A stretch of DNA of 64,000 nucleotides from Pseudomonas veronii (GCF_001439695.1 NZ_JYLL01000020.1:39518-103517); one strand, 5' to 3'. Numbered from the stretch's first letter, positions 33,893 to 42,881 are shown. The notes: generated by a model not told the origin, from the sequence alone. Numbers and translations are program-made.

Positions 33893-34212
33893 AACAATGG
33901 GGATGCGCGCCAGTACCGATTTCCGGTAGCGGGCACATCGCACGGGTGCCACGTTACAGCCGTGTTCCGCTGACGTTGTCAGCAACATGCCCAGGTGGTC
34001 ACGATCTTCAAGACTACGGCGCGGTTCCGTCCGCGTTGATCAATCCAGTTCGCACTCGGCATCCCAGATGCGAACGCCCATCGAGTCTTCGATGGTGATG
34101 CCAGTCTAGTTGTACCGGATCCCAGGATCCATCAACCCACGCGGGGGTTACACACCTCCCGTCCGGGTCGGTGTGTCTCCGCACTCTTGTCCTGCAAGTC
34201 TGGAGATTCACC
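33893..34212. other. Long structured leader of the STY4534-family gene
   Basis: 320 nt without a gene. It holds leader element copy B (33990-34050), a GGATCCATCAACCCAC block, and a 7-bp hairpin (ACACACC 34150-34156 with GGTGTGT 34170-34176) shortly before the ribosome site. Confidence 0.5.
33990..34050 (+). promoter_or_regulatory. Repeated leader element, copy B
   Basis: CCCAGGTGGTC, ATCTTCAAGACTACGGCGCGG and TTCCGTCCGCGTTGATC, matching copies at 30078 and 53294 block by block, including the CGCGG-loop-CCGCG hairpin and the following CCAGTTCGC. It lies about 165-220 nt upstream of the STY4534-family gene. Confidence 0.55.
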
Positions 34213-34764
34213 ATGACCACTTCATCCGAAAAAACCTTTTTCGATCTTCACATCACCGGCCTCGGTTATCTCAATCGCGTTCGCGAAGTGAAGCCAAAGA
34301 AAGGTGATCCGTTCCTGGCCTGCGATATCGCAGCGCTCAATGGTCCGAGCGACGACGTCTCGTACGTGCGTTTTGATACGCGCGTATCGGGCTCGGAAGC
34401 ACAACACCTGGTTCGTCGCTGCATCGAGGCCGTCGAGGCGGAGAAGAAAGTGATGATCGGGTTCCGACTCAGCGACCTGTGGGCTGATACGTTCACCTAC
34501 ACCAAAGGTAAACGTGCAGGCGAACAGGGAGTGAGCCTCAAGGCCCGTCTGCTGTTCATCAGTTGGATCAAGGTCGACAGTACTTTGGTTTACAAGGCCG
34601 AGCCGAAATCGACCAAGGCCGATGAAAGCAAATCGCAAGCCCCTGCGGCTTCCGAAACGCCTGTCAGCCAAGAAGCACCCGCTTCGGAAACCTCCGAGCC
34701 TGTTGCAGAACCTGTCGACAAAGCCACCGATGCACAAACACCGGCACTGGCCGAGTCGTTCTGA
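34213..34764 (+). CDS. STY4534-family ICE replication protein (DUF3577)
   Basis: 183 residues from the ATG at 34213, preceded by CTGGAGATTCACC. The core FFDLHITGLGYLNRVREVKPKKGDPFLACDIAALNGPSDDVSYVRFDTRVSG ... FTYTKGKRAGEQGVSLKARLLFISWIKVD fits DUF3577/STY4534 and has an SSB-like beta-rich character. The C-terminal 45 residues are Ala/Glu/Pro/Ser-rich and disordered. It probably binds single-stranded DNA or assists ICE replication; the name is from family annotation, not direct evidence. Confidence 0.87.
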   Translation: MTTSSEKTFFDLHITGLGYLNRVREVKPKKGDPFLACDIAALNGPSDDVSYVRFDTRVSGSEAQHLVRRCIEAVEAEKKVMIGFRLSDLWADTFTYTKGKRAGEQGVSLKARLLFISWIKVDSTLVYKAEPKSTKADESKSQAPAASETPVSQEAPASETSEPVAEPVDKATDAQTPALAESF

Positions 34765-34932
34765 TCCGTAACGCCGGGGTGGTCCTTCGATTCAACCCTC
34801 GTGCGGTTGATATCGGGCCAACATAAGCCCCGGCCTTCCTTCATTGCCTAATGGGTTATTACGCCATTGGCGTATCCATCCGCATCGGTACGACCGACAT
34901 GCAGATAGGCTTCTTCCTGCCAATTTTCGTCC

Positions 34933-34956
34933 AGCCCCTGCATCGCGGGGCTTTTT
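34933..34956 (+). terminator. Rho-independent terminator
   Basis: AGCCCC (34933-34938) pairs with GGGGCT (34947-34952), followed by five T. It lies 170 nt after the STY4534-family gene and before the DUF932 gene. Confidence 0.8.
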
Positions 34957-35027
34957 GTCCTATGCACTCGTGCTCGCCTGGCTCCTAGCCAGTCGTTGTC
35001 GGCTGCTCAATTTTCAAGGAGTTTGTC

Positions 35028-35855
35028 ATGCAACTTGCCTCTCGTTTTGCATCACGTTCCCCCGTGCTACGTGCTGATCATCCGCTGTCGGATGACCAGA
35101 TCCGCGCAGTCGCCCCTTCCATCTTCGCGGAAAACCCGCATGAAAGCCGTTCCGAGCGGTACAGCTACATACCGACCTGCGCTGTACTGGCGAAACTACG
35201 CGATGAAGGGTTCGAGCCCTTCATGGTGTGCCAGACCCGCGTGCGTCACGAAGACCGTCGTGAATTCACCAAGCACATGCTCCGGCTTCGTCATGCGAGC
35301 CAGATCAATGGCAAAGAGGCCAATGAAATTATCTTGCTCAATAGTCACGACGGTACGAGCAGCTATCAGATGCTGGCGGGTATGTTCCGCTTTGTCTGCC
35401 AAAACGGTCTGGTGTGCGGCAACATCGTCGGTGACGTCCGTGTGCCTCACAAGGGCAACGTGACGGAACATGTCATCGAGGGCGCCTATGAAGTCCTGCG
35501 TGGCTTCGACCAAGTACAGGACTCCCACGAAGCCATGCGAGCTATCACGCTCGACGATGGCGAAGCAGAGGTCTTTGCGCGCTCGGCACTGATGCTCAAG
35601 TACGACAGCCCGGACAAGGTGCTGCCGATCACTGAAAGCCAGGTGTTGGCGACACGCCGGTTCGATGACCAACGCACGGATCTGTGGTCGGTGTTTAACC
35701 GAGTACAGGAAAATCTGGTCAAAGGAGGTCTGTCCGGCCGGACTGCCAACGGTCGTCATCAACGCACACGCCCGGTGCAAGGCATCGATCAAAACGTACG
35801 CCTCAATCGGGCATTGTGGTTGCTGGCCGAAGGTTTGCGACAGCTCAAAGCTTGA
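35028..35855 (+). CDS. DUF932 domain protein
   Basis: 275 residues from the ATG at 35028 (CAAGGAG eight bases upstream). DUF932 features are clear: LSDDQIRAVAPSIFAENPHESRSERYSYIPT, EGFEPFMVCQTRVRHEDRREFTKHMLRLRH, ANEIILLNSHDGTSSYQMLAGMFRFVCQNGLVCG. Related phage/plasmid-borne proteins are of unknown biochemical role. A short leader hairpin (CTGGCT 34978-34983 with AGCCAG 34987-34992) precedes it and a 13-bp stem-loop follows. Confidence 0.9.
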   Translation: MQLASRFASRSPVLRADHPLSDDQIRAVAPSIFAENPHESRSERYSYIPTCAVLAKLRDEGFEPFMVCQTRVRHEDRREFTKHMLRLRHASQINGKEANEIILLNSHDGTSSYQMLAGMFRFVCQNGLVCGNIVGDVRVPHKGNVTEHVIEGAYEVLRGFDQVQDSHEAMRAITLDDGEAEVFARSALMLKYDSPDKVLPITESQVLATRRFDDQRTDLWSVFNRVQENLVKGGLSGRTANGRHQRTRPVQGIDQNVRLNRALWLLAEGLRQLKA

Positions 35856-35861
35856 CCGCTC

Positions 35862-35892
35862 GCTGACTTTGCCCACTCCGGGCAGAGTCAGC
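35862..35892 (+). terminator. Strong stem-loop after the DUF932 gene
   Basis: GCTGACTTTGCCC (35862-35874) pairs with GGGCAGAGTCAGC (35880-35892) with one G-U pair and a 5-nt loop, starting 7 nt after the stop. There is no T-run, so termination efficiency is uncertain. Confidence 0.55.
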
Positions 35893-36069
35893 GATTCTCA
35901 CACATCGCTCCTGCCAGAGCGCTCTTCAATCCCCAAGGGACTGTACTGGCCTCGCGGGCTGGTGCCGTCCCTGCTTCTTCGTAAGGACATCACCATGCCC
36001 CATGCATCCGCCATCCAACCGCTACTGCGCATCCACGGACCGACTTCTTTATCCCAAAGGAGCTTTAGC

Positions 36070-36226
36070 ATGAACCTTCGATACCTCCCACATCTGCGCT
36101 CCGCGCAGCCCTTCTCCGCCCAAGGAGCACCGTGCCATCAGTGGTGATTTAGCGTTGGTGGTTATCACTGACGAGCAACGCAGTCTCACGACCATTCAAT
36201 TACTCGTCGAGGCAGTTGCCCCCTGA
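36070..36226 (+). pseudogene. Small frameshifted gene of about 50 residues
   Basis: ATG at 36070 with AAAGGAG eight bases upstream reads MNLRYLPHLRSAQPFSA. An extra C in GCCCAAGGAG near 36123 shifts the frame to a premature stop. Without it the protein would continue KEHRAISGDLALVVITDEQR ... TIQLLVEAVAP to the TGA at 36224-36226. The good ribosome site and protein-like second half argue it was a real gene. No family is recognised. Confidence 0.55.
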
Positions 36227-36304
36227 AGGCCGAGATTGTCGGTTTATCCACCTGTTGGGGCCCATCCCCCCAAGGGTGCTGTGGTCCTCAACAAGGAAAC
36301 TTCC

Positions 36305-36613
36305 ATGGCACATTCATCCAGATACCACCGCCGCCACTCCAAGCTGTTGTTTCCGGTTGGCGCGTTGATCTTCAGCAAGGGCGTCGATCGCCTGATGCGT
36401 GAAGGTCGCCTTGATCCAATGCCGTTCTTTCAACGTCATGCGCGTGGTGACTGGGGCCAGGTTTCCGACGAGACATGGTACGCCAACAACGCCGCGCTGA
36501 AGATCGACGGGCAGCTCAATTCATTCTACGTGGTCACCCGCGAAATCAGCCTTAGCATCATGTCCGAGGCCGACCGCAGTGCCACCATGATCCGGCTACC
36601 GTCGGAACGCTGA
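36305..36613 (+). CDS. Conserved small ICE/plasmid-related protein
   Basis: 102 residues from the ATG at 36305. The pattern RHSKLLFPVGALIFSKGVDRLMREGRLDPMPFFQRHARGDWGQVSDETWYANNAALKIDGQLNSFYV recalls a family common on ICEs and plasmids (often called plasmid-related protein), but no function is known to me. It is soluble and without a signal peptide. The leader contains a TTGGGG/CCCCAA hairpin (36255-36273). Confidence 0.82.
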   Translation: MAHSSRYHRRHSKLLFPVGALIFSKGVDRLMREGRLDPMPFFQRHARGDWGQVSDETWYANNAALKIDGQLNSFYVVTREISLSIMSEADRSATMIRLPSER

Positions 36614-36839
36614 GGCCGCTCTTGCCATTATCTACCGACTTCCGGTCGCCAGTACCGGTCAGTCACTTTTTTCACCGCCCGGGGGCCTAACTCGGCCCCT
36701 GTTCCCCTTGGCCTAAGGCAGAGTTTCCGAGCGCGGCCAAGGCCATGATCAATCTGGTGACTCGGCGAATCCTATTGTTTGCTGATGCACCGGCCTTGTG
36801 AGGCGATGGTGTCGGTTCCACGCTCCAGAGAATCGACCG
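36614..36839. other. Promoter region of the transfer (pilL2) operon
   Basis: 226 nt without a gene. GGGGCC (36682-36687) and GGCCCC (36694-36699) form a hairpin, followed by the 14-mer AATCCTATTGTTTG (36768-36781) shared with the alpA-like promoter region. The transfer operon starts 58 nt after it. Confidence 0.5.
36768..36781 (+). promoter_or_regulatory. Shared 14-bp motif, copy 2 (upstream of pilL2)
   Basis: Exact second copy of AATCCTATTGTTTG, 58 nt before pilL2 (first copy at 14693-14706). It is a candidate site for coordinated control of the maintenance and transfer operons. Confidence 0.5.
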
Positions 36840-37424
36840 ATGCCAGCATTCAGCCAAAATCACCCCAGCAAGGTCTTACTCTGCCTGCTGATGACAACCG
36901 CTCTGGCCGGTTGCACGACGGCATCCGCGCCTACCCCGCCCACTCCGGCAGAACCCGCAAAGAAAGGTCCCAGCGCGTCCGCGCGCTGGATGCCGGAGTT
37001 CATCCCGGTGGTGCGTTATGGCCGGTACACCCTGGTCGAGTTGGCCCCGGCATCAGCGCAACAGGACCTGCTGCTTCAGGTCGTCGATGTGGCCGTTCCC
37101 GAGACACGCACAGCCACCGTTGGGGACGCCCTGCGTCATGTCCTGCTCCGTTCTGGCTACCAGTTGTGTTCCAGCAGTGATATCGCAGCGCTGAATGCGC
37201 TCCCGCTACCGGCTTCGCATTACCGACTGGGTCCGCTGTTGTTGCGTGATGCGCTGCTCACGCTGGCCGGTCCTGCCTGGGATCTGGAAGTCGACGACGG
37301 CGCACGCCGGATCTGCTTCACACACGCAGCACAGCCCACCACCGATGGCGCCCTTCCCCAATCCGGACCAGTCGCCCCTGTCGGCATAGCGCGGCCTCCA
37401 TTGAAAACGGAGGCCAGGCCATGA
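36840..37424 (+). CDS. PFGI-1-class PilL-type lipoprotein (PilL2)
   Basis: 194 residues with a lipoprotein signal (VLLCLLMTTALAGC, lipobox LAGC) and the PilL_PFGI pattern FIPVVRYGRYTLVELAPASAQQDLLLQVVDVAVPETRTATVGDALRHVLLRSGYQLC. It is an envelope component that opens the conjugation-apparatus operon in this ICE class. The start at 36840 is the first ATG giving a proper signal peptide. It overlaps the next gene by four bases. Confidence 0.87.
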   Translation: MPAFSQNHPSKVLLCLLMTTALAGCTTASAPTPPTPAEPAKKGPSASARWMPEFIPVVRYGRYTLVELAPASAQQDLLLQVVDVAVPETRTATVGDALRHVLLRSGYQLCSSSDIAALNALPLPASHYRLGPLLLRDALLTLAGPAWDLEVDDGARRICFTHAAQPTTDGALPQSGPVAPVGIARPPLKTEARP

Positions 37425-38077
37425 CGGGATCTCAATCCACCACAGCCGTTTCCCGCAGCATGCTGTTGCGTGCAGCAGGTATCACATGGCTGGTCCTCAC
37501 TAGCGCAGCCACGATCGTCAACCATGTCTCACTGTCGAGTCTGGCCACCCAGGCCAGCGCCAACGCTCAGGCCAGCCAGGTTGTTGCCTTGGAAGCCCGA
37601 CTGACTGATCTGAACCAGCGCCTCGACGTTCTGCAGAAACGGCCTGTCGCCTTGACCCAAGCCCGTTATGAGGCTGATAGCAAAACACTTGAGCAACGAA
37701 TGACCGCCGTCGAAAGCGGGCTCGACCAGCGTCTGACAGCAGCCAGCCTGTCTTCTCTGGAAACACGCATCGACCAGTTGACCTCCCGTCTGGATAAACC
37801 CAACCAGACGACTCCAGTACCGGTGCGCACCCGTGTGACACACCCCACAAAGCCAATCCAAACAGCAAACCTACCGTTCACGGTTATGGGAACGGAGCTT
37901 CGCGGCGGCGAACGATTCCTGTCGATTCTGCCAACTGGCAATGCCGCCTTTTCCGAGATGCGCGTCCTGCGTCCCGGTGAGACCGACAGCGGCTGGCGCC
38001 TGCAAGCCATCGATGGCCAGACCGCCGTGTTCCAGCGCGAGAACGACGGTCAGACGCATCGATTGACGCTGCCATAG
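37421..38077 (+). CDS. ICE transfer-region inner-membrane coiled-coil protein
   Basis: 218 residues with one N-terminal membrane helix (GITWLVLTSAATIVNHVSL) followed by a predicted coiled coil of about 90 residues rich in LEARL/LNQRL heptads, then a small C-terminal beta domain (FTVMGTELRGGERFLSIL ... GWRLQAIDGQTAVFQ) resembling PilP-like domains. It is encoded between PilL2 and PFL_4693, translationally coupled to PilL2. It is probably a structural component of the mating apparatus in the inner membrane and periplasm. The exact family was not identified. Confidence 0.85.
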   Translation: MTGSQSTTAVSRSMLLRAAGITWLVLTSAATIVNHVSLSSLATQASANAQASQVVALEARLTDLNQRLDVLQKRPVALTQARYEADSKTLEQRMTAVESGLDQRLTAASLSSLETRIDQLTSRLDKPNQTTPVPVRTRVTHPTKPIQTANLPFTVMGTELRGGERFLSILPTGNAAFSEMRVLRPGETDSGWRLQAIDGQTAVFQRENDGQTHRLTLP

Positions 38078-38086
38078 GGGCTCCGG

Positions 38087-38824
38087 ATGAACAGCAATCT
38101 TGTTTTCCGCGCGTTAACGCTGAGCCTGATCGCCTTCTTTAACTCTCCGGTGATCGCACAAAACGCTCGCACGATCGCCTCTACCGTCTCGCCCAGCGAG
38201 GAACAAACAGCGACCTCACGCGTCAGCGACGAACAACAGGCCCGTGACTGGGGGTTGCACACGGAAGAATGGGCTCGCTATCGCCAATTGATGCAGGGAC
38301 CGCTGGGCCTTTTTTCGCCCAACCTCGACCCATTGACCGCACTCGGCATCGAAGCGCGCTCCGAGGAAGAACGCGACCGCTATGCCGAGTTGCAGGTTCA
38401 GGTTGAAGCCCGCCGCGTCGAAAAGACGCTGGCATACCAGCAGGCCTACGACGCCGCCTGGCAACGCCTGCACCCGGGCATGCAACGTGTCACCCTGCCC
38501 GGCCATACTCCACGCAATTCCTCCACCACAGCCAACAGCACCGACCGCATCGCCGTGTTCATCAAGGACGGCTGCGCGCCCTGTGGCCTGGCGGTTCAGC
38601 AGTTGCAGGTATCCGATGTCGGCTTCGACCTCTACATGGTTGGCAGCCGCGCCAACGACGCGCTCATTCGCGACTGGGCAAAACGCGCCAGGATCAATCC
38701 AGATCGCGTACGCAACGGTTCAATCACGCTCAACCACGATGCCGGTCGCTGGCTGTCTTTGGGCCTGCCGGGGGACCTGCCTGCCGTTGTGCGGCAGGTC
38801 AATGGCCAATGGCAACGGCAGTGA
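38087..38824 (+). CDS. ICE protein, PFL_4693 family
   Basis: 245 residues with a Sec signal peptide ending SPVIAQ. The segment WGLHTEEWARYRQLMQGPLGLFSPNLDPLTALGIEARSEEERDRYAELQV is the hallmark of TIGR03759 (PFL_4693). The C-terminal third (DRIAVFIKDGCAPCGLAVQQLQ) is thioredoxin-like with a CAPC motif, so it is probably a periplasmic disulfide-handling transfer protein. It overlaps the next gene by 16 nt. Confidence 0.9.
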   Translation: MNSNLVFRALTLSLIAFFNSPVIAQNARTIASTVSPSEEQTATSRVSDEQQARDWGLHTEEWARYRQLMQGPLGLFSPNLDPLTALGIEARSEEERDRYAELQVQVEARRVEKTLAYQQAYDAAWQRLHPGMQRVTLPGHTPRNSSTTANSTDRIAVFIKDGCAPCGLAVQQLQVSDVGFDLYMVGSRANDALIRDWAKRARINPDRVRNGSITLNHDAGRWLSLGLPGDLPAVVRQVNGQWQRQ

Positions 38825-39390
38825 CCCGCTGGCGTCATCGGCTCGTGGTACTGGGCTGGATGGCCATAATCGCCTCCGCCGGCGCGCAGGAAGTGCCGCC
38901 GCCGGCGTACCAGATCGCCGCGCACCGGGCTGGCATTCCTTCTGCAGTGCTGTATGCGGTGGCGTTGCAGGAGAGCGGGCTGCAGCGCGATGGCCGGATA
39001 GTGCCGTGGCCCTGGACCCTGAATGTGGCGGGCGCACCGCGCCGTTTCAGTTCCCGCGCCGATGCCTGTGCAGGTCTGCAAAAGGCGCTGCGGACGGCTC
39101 CCCCCTCACGCGTCGATGCCGGACTCGGTCAGGTCAATCTGGGTTATCAGAAGCACCGTTACCAACAACCCTGCGAACTACTGGATCCGTATCGCAACCT
39201 CGCTATCGCCGCGGAAATTCTGCGCGAACAGCACACCGACGGCGAGGACTGGCTGCTCGCCATTGGACGCTACCACCGCCCGGCCGGAGGGGCACCGGCC
39301 GCCCGCTACCGCATGAGTGTGCACAAGCACCTGCAGCGCGTGCTCGGCGGCGCCCTCGCTGAAAACTCCCCCAAGAGAAAACCACTATGA
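38809..39390 (+). CDS. Lytic transglycosylase of the conjugation system
   Basis: 193 residues with a signal peptide (LVVLGWMAIIASAGA). The SLT fold is visible: IPSAVLYAVALQESGLQRDG with the catalytic glutamate in QESG, then DAGLGQVNLGYQKHRY and YRNLAIAAEILREQHT. It should cleave peptidoglycan locally to let the transfer channel cross the wall, like VirB1. It overlaps PFL_4693 by 16 nt upstream and PFL_4695 by four downstream. Confidence 0.92.
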   Translation: MATAVTRWRHRLVVLGWMAIIASAGAQEVPPPAYQIAAHRAGIPSAVLYAVALQESGLQRDGRIVPWPWTLNVAGAPRRFSSRADACAGLQKALRTAPPSRVDAGLGQVNLGYQKHRYQQPCELLDPYRNLAIAAEILREQHTDGEDWLLAIGRYHRPAGGAPAARYRMSVHKHLQRVLGGALAENSPKRKPL

Positions 39391-39938
39391 GGCTCCATCC
39401 TCCTCTGCGAATCGCCGCCCCATCGCTGTTCGGCCTGCTATGCCTGGCCACCAGGGGAGCGCTCGCGGACGCCCCCTCGTTGATCGTGGTCGAAGACCGT
39501 GGCGGTGTTTCGGCATGGCCCTACTACCAATCACTGAATCTGCGGCCACGCCAGGACCAGCCGTTGGCCCCTTCCCTCTCCGCACCTCATCCTTCACAGC
39601 AACGTTTCAGCGAAACAGACATGCTGCCGGTTCGTTCCGGGCGGCTGTCGCCGGGGGAGGAGCCGCGCAGGGTCATCCAGGCCTCCGGGCTGCGGCCAAT
39701 GTTTCTGGTCGGCGATGACGACCGCTCGCGCCAATGGTTACGCGAGCGTGCAGCAATCCTGGGCGAATTGAATGCGGTCGGCCTGGTCGTCAACGTGGCA
39801 TCTGCCGACGCCCTTGCCACCTTGCGCGGGCTGGTCCCGGGCCTGACACTATCGCCGGTATCGGGCGACGATCTCGCAGAACGCCTGGGGTTGCGCCATT
39901 ACCCCGTGCTGGTCACTGCCACCGGCATTGAGCAGTGA
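39387..39938 (+). CDS. ICE protein, PFL_4695 family
   Basis: 183 residues with a signal peptide (SLFGLLCLATRGALA). The features SLIVVEDRGGVSAWPYYQSLN, MLPVRSGRLSPGE and RPMFLVGDDDRSRQWLRERAAILGELNAVGLVVNVASADAL ... GLTLSPVSGDDLAERLGLRHYPVL define TIGR03765 (PFL_4695). It is periplasmic; its role in transfer is unknown. Its stop lies just upstream of the traD start. Confidence 0.9.
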   Translation: MRLHPPLRIAAPSLFGLLCLATRGALADAPSLIVVEDRGGVSAWPYYQSLNLRPRQDQPLAPSLSAPHPSQQRFSETDMLPVRSGRLSPGEEPRRVIQASGLRPMFLVGDDDRSRQWLRERAAILGELNAVGLVVNVASADALATLRGLVPGLTLSPVSGDDLAERLGLRHYPVLVTATGIEQ

Positions 39939-39948
39939 GCCGCTCGCC

Positions 39949-42120
39949 ATGGCCCAGCCTCATGCGGTGGAAGTCCTGCTACGGTCAGCGGTGGAGTTGT
40001 ACACGGTGGCCGTCTGCGCCGCCGCCGCGCTTCTGTGCCTAGTGGCGCCATGGTCACTCGCGTTAAATCCACTGCTGGGCCTGGGATCAGCCCTGGCGTT
40101 CCTGGTGTTTGGCATTATTCGGCTCCGTGAGGCTCGGTTCATTCTGCGCTATCGGCGCAACATCCGCCGTCTGCCGAAGTACGTGATGACCAGCCGCGCT
40201 GTGCCGGTCAGTCAGCAGCGCCTGTTCATCGGTCGGGGGTTTCGCTGGGATCAACGGCACACGCATCGGCTGATGCAAACGTACCGCCCCGAGTTTCGTC
40301 GCTATGTGGAGCCCACGGCCGCCTACCGCATCGCCCGCCGCCTGGAAGAGCGACTGGAATTCGCACCCTTTCCACTCTCAAAGCTTGCCCGACTGACGGC
40401 CTGGGACAGCCCATTTAATCCGGCGCGGCCGCTACCTCCAGTCGGTGGCATGCCGCGCCTGCATGGCATTGAACCGCATGAGGTGGACGTCACGCTTCCG
40501 CTAGGGGAACGGGTTGGGCATTCACTCGTCCTGGGAACCACGCGGGTGGGCAAAACAAGACTCGCCGAGCTGTTCATCACCCAGGACATCCGGCGGCGTA
40601 ACGCAGTTGGCGAGCACGAAGTGGTCATCGTCTTCGACCCCAAAGGCGATGCGGACCTGCTCAAGCGCATGTATGTCGAGGCCAAACGCGCCGGGCGCGA
40701 GGGCGAGTTCTATGTTTTTCACCTCGGCTGGCCAGATATTTCCGCCCGTTACAACGCCGTGGGACGGTTTGGTCGCACCAGCGAGGTGGCCACGCGCATT
40801 GCCGGTCAACTCTCCGGCGAGGGTAATTCCGCGGCGTTTCGCGAGTTCGCCTGGCGCTTCGTCAACATCATCGCCCGTGCACTCGTCGAGCTGGGGCAGC
40901 GGCCCGACTACCTGCTGATCCAGCGGCACGTGGTGAACATCGACGCCTTGTTTATCGAATACGCCCAGCACTACTTCGCTAGCAACGAGCCGAAGGCCTG
41001 GGAAGTCATCGTGCAGATCGAGGCCAGGCTCAACGACAAGAACATTCCCCGCAACATGATCGGCCGCGAGAAGCGCGTCATTGCGCTCGAACAATACCTG
41101 TCACAGGTCAGGGTCTACGATCCGGTGCTGGACGGGCTCAGGTCTGCCGTGCGCTACGACCGCACCTACTTCGACAAGATCGTCGCCTCGTTGCTGCCCC
41201 TGCTGGAAAAACTCACGACCGGCAAGATTTCTCAGTTGCTGGCCCCGGACTATGCCGATCTGGCCGATCCCCGGCCCATTTTCGACTGGATGCAGATTAT
41301 CCGGAAGAAGGCCGTGGTGTATGTGGGCCTGGATGCGCTCTCGGATGCCGAGGTTTCAGCCGCCGTGGGCAACAGCATGTTCAGTGACTTGGTGTCGGTC
41401 GCTGGACACATCTACAAGTTCGGAATTGACGATGGTCTACCCGGCACGGCGTCTGGGGTCAAAGTACCGATCAACGTGCACGCCGACGAGTTCAACGAAC
41501 TGATGGGTGATGAGTTCATCCCCATGGTCAACAAAGGCGGCGGTGCCGGTCTCCAGGTCACGGCCTACACGCAAACGCTCAGTGACATTGAAGCGCGTAT
41601 CGGCAACCGCGCCAAAGCCGGTCAGGTGGTCGGTAACTTCAACAACCTGTTCATGTTGAGGGTGCGGGAAACTGCGACCGCCGAGTTACTCACGAAGCAA
41701 TTGCCGAAAGTTGAGGTATACACCACCTCATTGATGAGCGGCGCCACCGACAGCTCCGACATTCACGGCAAGACCGATTTTACCAGCAACACCCAGGACC
41801 GCATCACGACGACGAGTGTGCCCCTGATCGAACCCGCCCATGTTGTCGGCCTGCCCAAGGGGCAGTGCTTTGCACTGATCGAAGGCGGCAACCTCTGGAA
41901 GATTCGCATGCCGCTGCCGGCACCCGACCCTGACGAAGTGATGCCTAGGGACCTGCAGCAGCTTGCTGGGTACATGCGCCAACACTACGCCGAGGCGGGT
42001 GACTGGTGGGACAGCAAAGCACTACCGGGCCTGCAGGATGCCCCCCTACCTGATGACCTGCTTGACGGGTTCCGGCATATGGCGACCGCCGAAATGGATG
42101 CTGAAGAGGCGCAACCGTGA
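39949..42120 (+). CDS. traD: Conjugative coupling factor TraD (ICE type)
   Basis: 723-residue type IV coupling ATPase from the ATG at 39949; an in-frame TTG at 39928 is also possible. Two membrane helices lie near residues 15-55. Walker A GTTRVGKT is at 196-203 and a Walker B-like VVIVFDPKGDADLLKRM follows. TIGR03743 (SXT/TOL TraD) features include QVTAYTQTLSDIEARIGNRAKAGQV. It docks the relaxosome to the secretion channel at the inner membrane. It overlaps the next gene by four bases. Confidence 0.95.
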   Translation: MAQPHAVEVLLRSAVELYTVAVCAAAALLCLVAPWSLALNPLLGLGSALAFLVFGIIRLREARFILRYRRNIRRLPKYVMTSRAVPVSQQRLFIGRGFRWDQRHTHRLMQTYRPEFRRYVEPTAAYRIARRLEERLEFAPFPLSKLARLTAWDSPFNPARPLPPVGGMPRLHGIEPHEVDVTLPLGERVGHSLVLGTTRVGKTRLAELFITQDIRRRNAVGEHEVVIVFDPKGDADLLKRMYVEAKRAGREGEFYVFHLGWPDISARYNAVGRFGRTSEVATRIAGQLSGEGNSAAFREFAWRFVNIIARALVELGQRPDYLLIQRHVVNIDALFIEYAQHYFASNEPKAWEVIVQIEARLNDKNIPRNMIGREKRVIALEQYLSQVRVYDPVLDGLRSAVRYDRTYFDKIVASLLPLLEKLTTGKISQLLAPDYADLADPRPIFDWMQIIRKKAVVYVGLDALSDAEVSAAVGNSMFSDLVSVAGHIYKFGIDDGLPGTASGVKVPINVHADEFNELMGDEFIPMVNKGGGAGLQVTAYTQTLSDIEARIGNRAKAGQVVGNFNNLFMLRVRETATAELLTKQLPKVEVYTTSLMSGATDSSDIHGKTDFTSNTQDRITTTSVPLIEPAHVVGLPKGQCFALIEGGNLWKIRMPLPAPDPDEVMPRDLQQLAGYMRQHYAEAGDWWDSKALPGLQDAPLPDDLLDGFRHMATAEMDAEEAQP

Positions 42121-42866
42121 GTGACCCGGCCAACACAGCGCAGCGCCAGCAGACCCAGCAGCAGGGTTTGATCACCGGCATCATCACACTGCCATTCCGG
42201 TTTGTGGCCGTGCTGTTGGGGTCTTTGTTTCTGTCCATCGTGATCGAATGCGTGGGTATGCACCTGTTCTGGGCCGATCAAGGCTGGCGGCATGCGCAAG
42301 GCATGCTGGACTACGAACTGACGCAGCTCTCACAACACTTCATGCGCAGCGCCATCTTGCAGGAACCGGGACGAACCGCGTCCTGGCTGGTAGAAACGGC
42401 TTACCAATGGGTGTTCGTCAAAAGCGGGCTCATCGACTGGATGCGCGACGCATCCGCCAAAGCCAGTTCACCCAGCCAGGGAACGGGTCGGGATTTCCGT
42501 TTTTATCTGAGTCAGGTTTATGTGTACCTGGAGAGCTACCTGATCGCCAGTGCGTACACGCTACTGGTGTTCCTCGTCCGGCTGCTGGTGCTGGTACTGA
42601 CCATTCCGCTATTTCTGATGGCGGCTTTCGTCGGTCTGGTCGATGGCCTGGTGCGGCGGGACATCAGGCGCTTTGGTGCGGGCCGTGAGTCAGGCTTTGT
42701 CTACCACCGGGCAAAGGCCAGCCTGATGCCTCTCGCCGTCATGCCTTGGGTCCTTTACCTGACCCTGCCCGTCAGCGCACACCCGCTTCTTATCTTGCTT
42801 CCCTGCGCAATTCTGTTAGGTGCCGCAACAGACCTCGCAGCAGGAAGCTTCAAAAAATACCTATAA
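42117..42866 (+). CDS. ICE membrane protein, PFL_4697 family
   Basis: 249 residues with about four membrane helices (FRFVAVLLGSLFLSIVIECV, SAYTLLVFLVRLLVLVLTIPLFLMAAFVGLVDGL, LMPLAVMPWVLYLTL, LLILLPCAILLGA). VRRDIRRFGAGRESGFVYHRAK is the conserved cytoplasmic loop of TIGR03747. It is encoded directly after the coupling protein and may anchor or assist it. The operon is interrupted downstream by the oppositely oriented hipBA pair. Confidence 0.9.
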   Translation: MSDPANTAQRQQTQQQGLITGIITLPFRFVAVLLGSLFLSIVIECVGMHLFWADQGWRHAQGMLDYELTQLSQHFMRSAILQEPGRTASWLVETAYQWVFVKSGLIDWMRDASAKASSPSQGTGRDFRFYLSQVYVYLESYLIASAYTLLVFLVRLLVLVLTIPLFLMAAFVGLVDGLVRRDIRRFGAGRESGFVYHRAKASLMPLAVMPWVLYLTLPVSAHPLLILLPCAILLGAATDLAAGSFKKYL

Positions 42867-42881
42867 GTGCTGAGCGGTATT

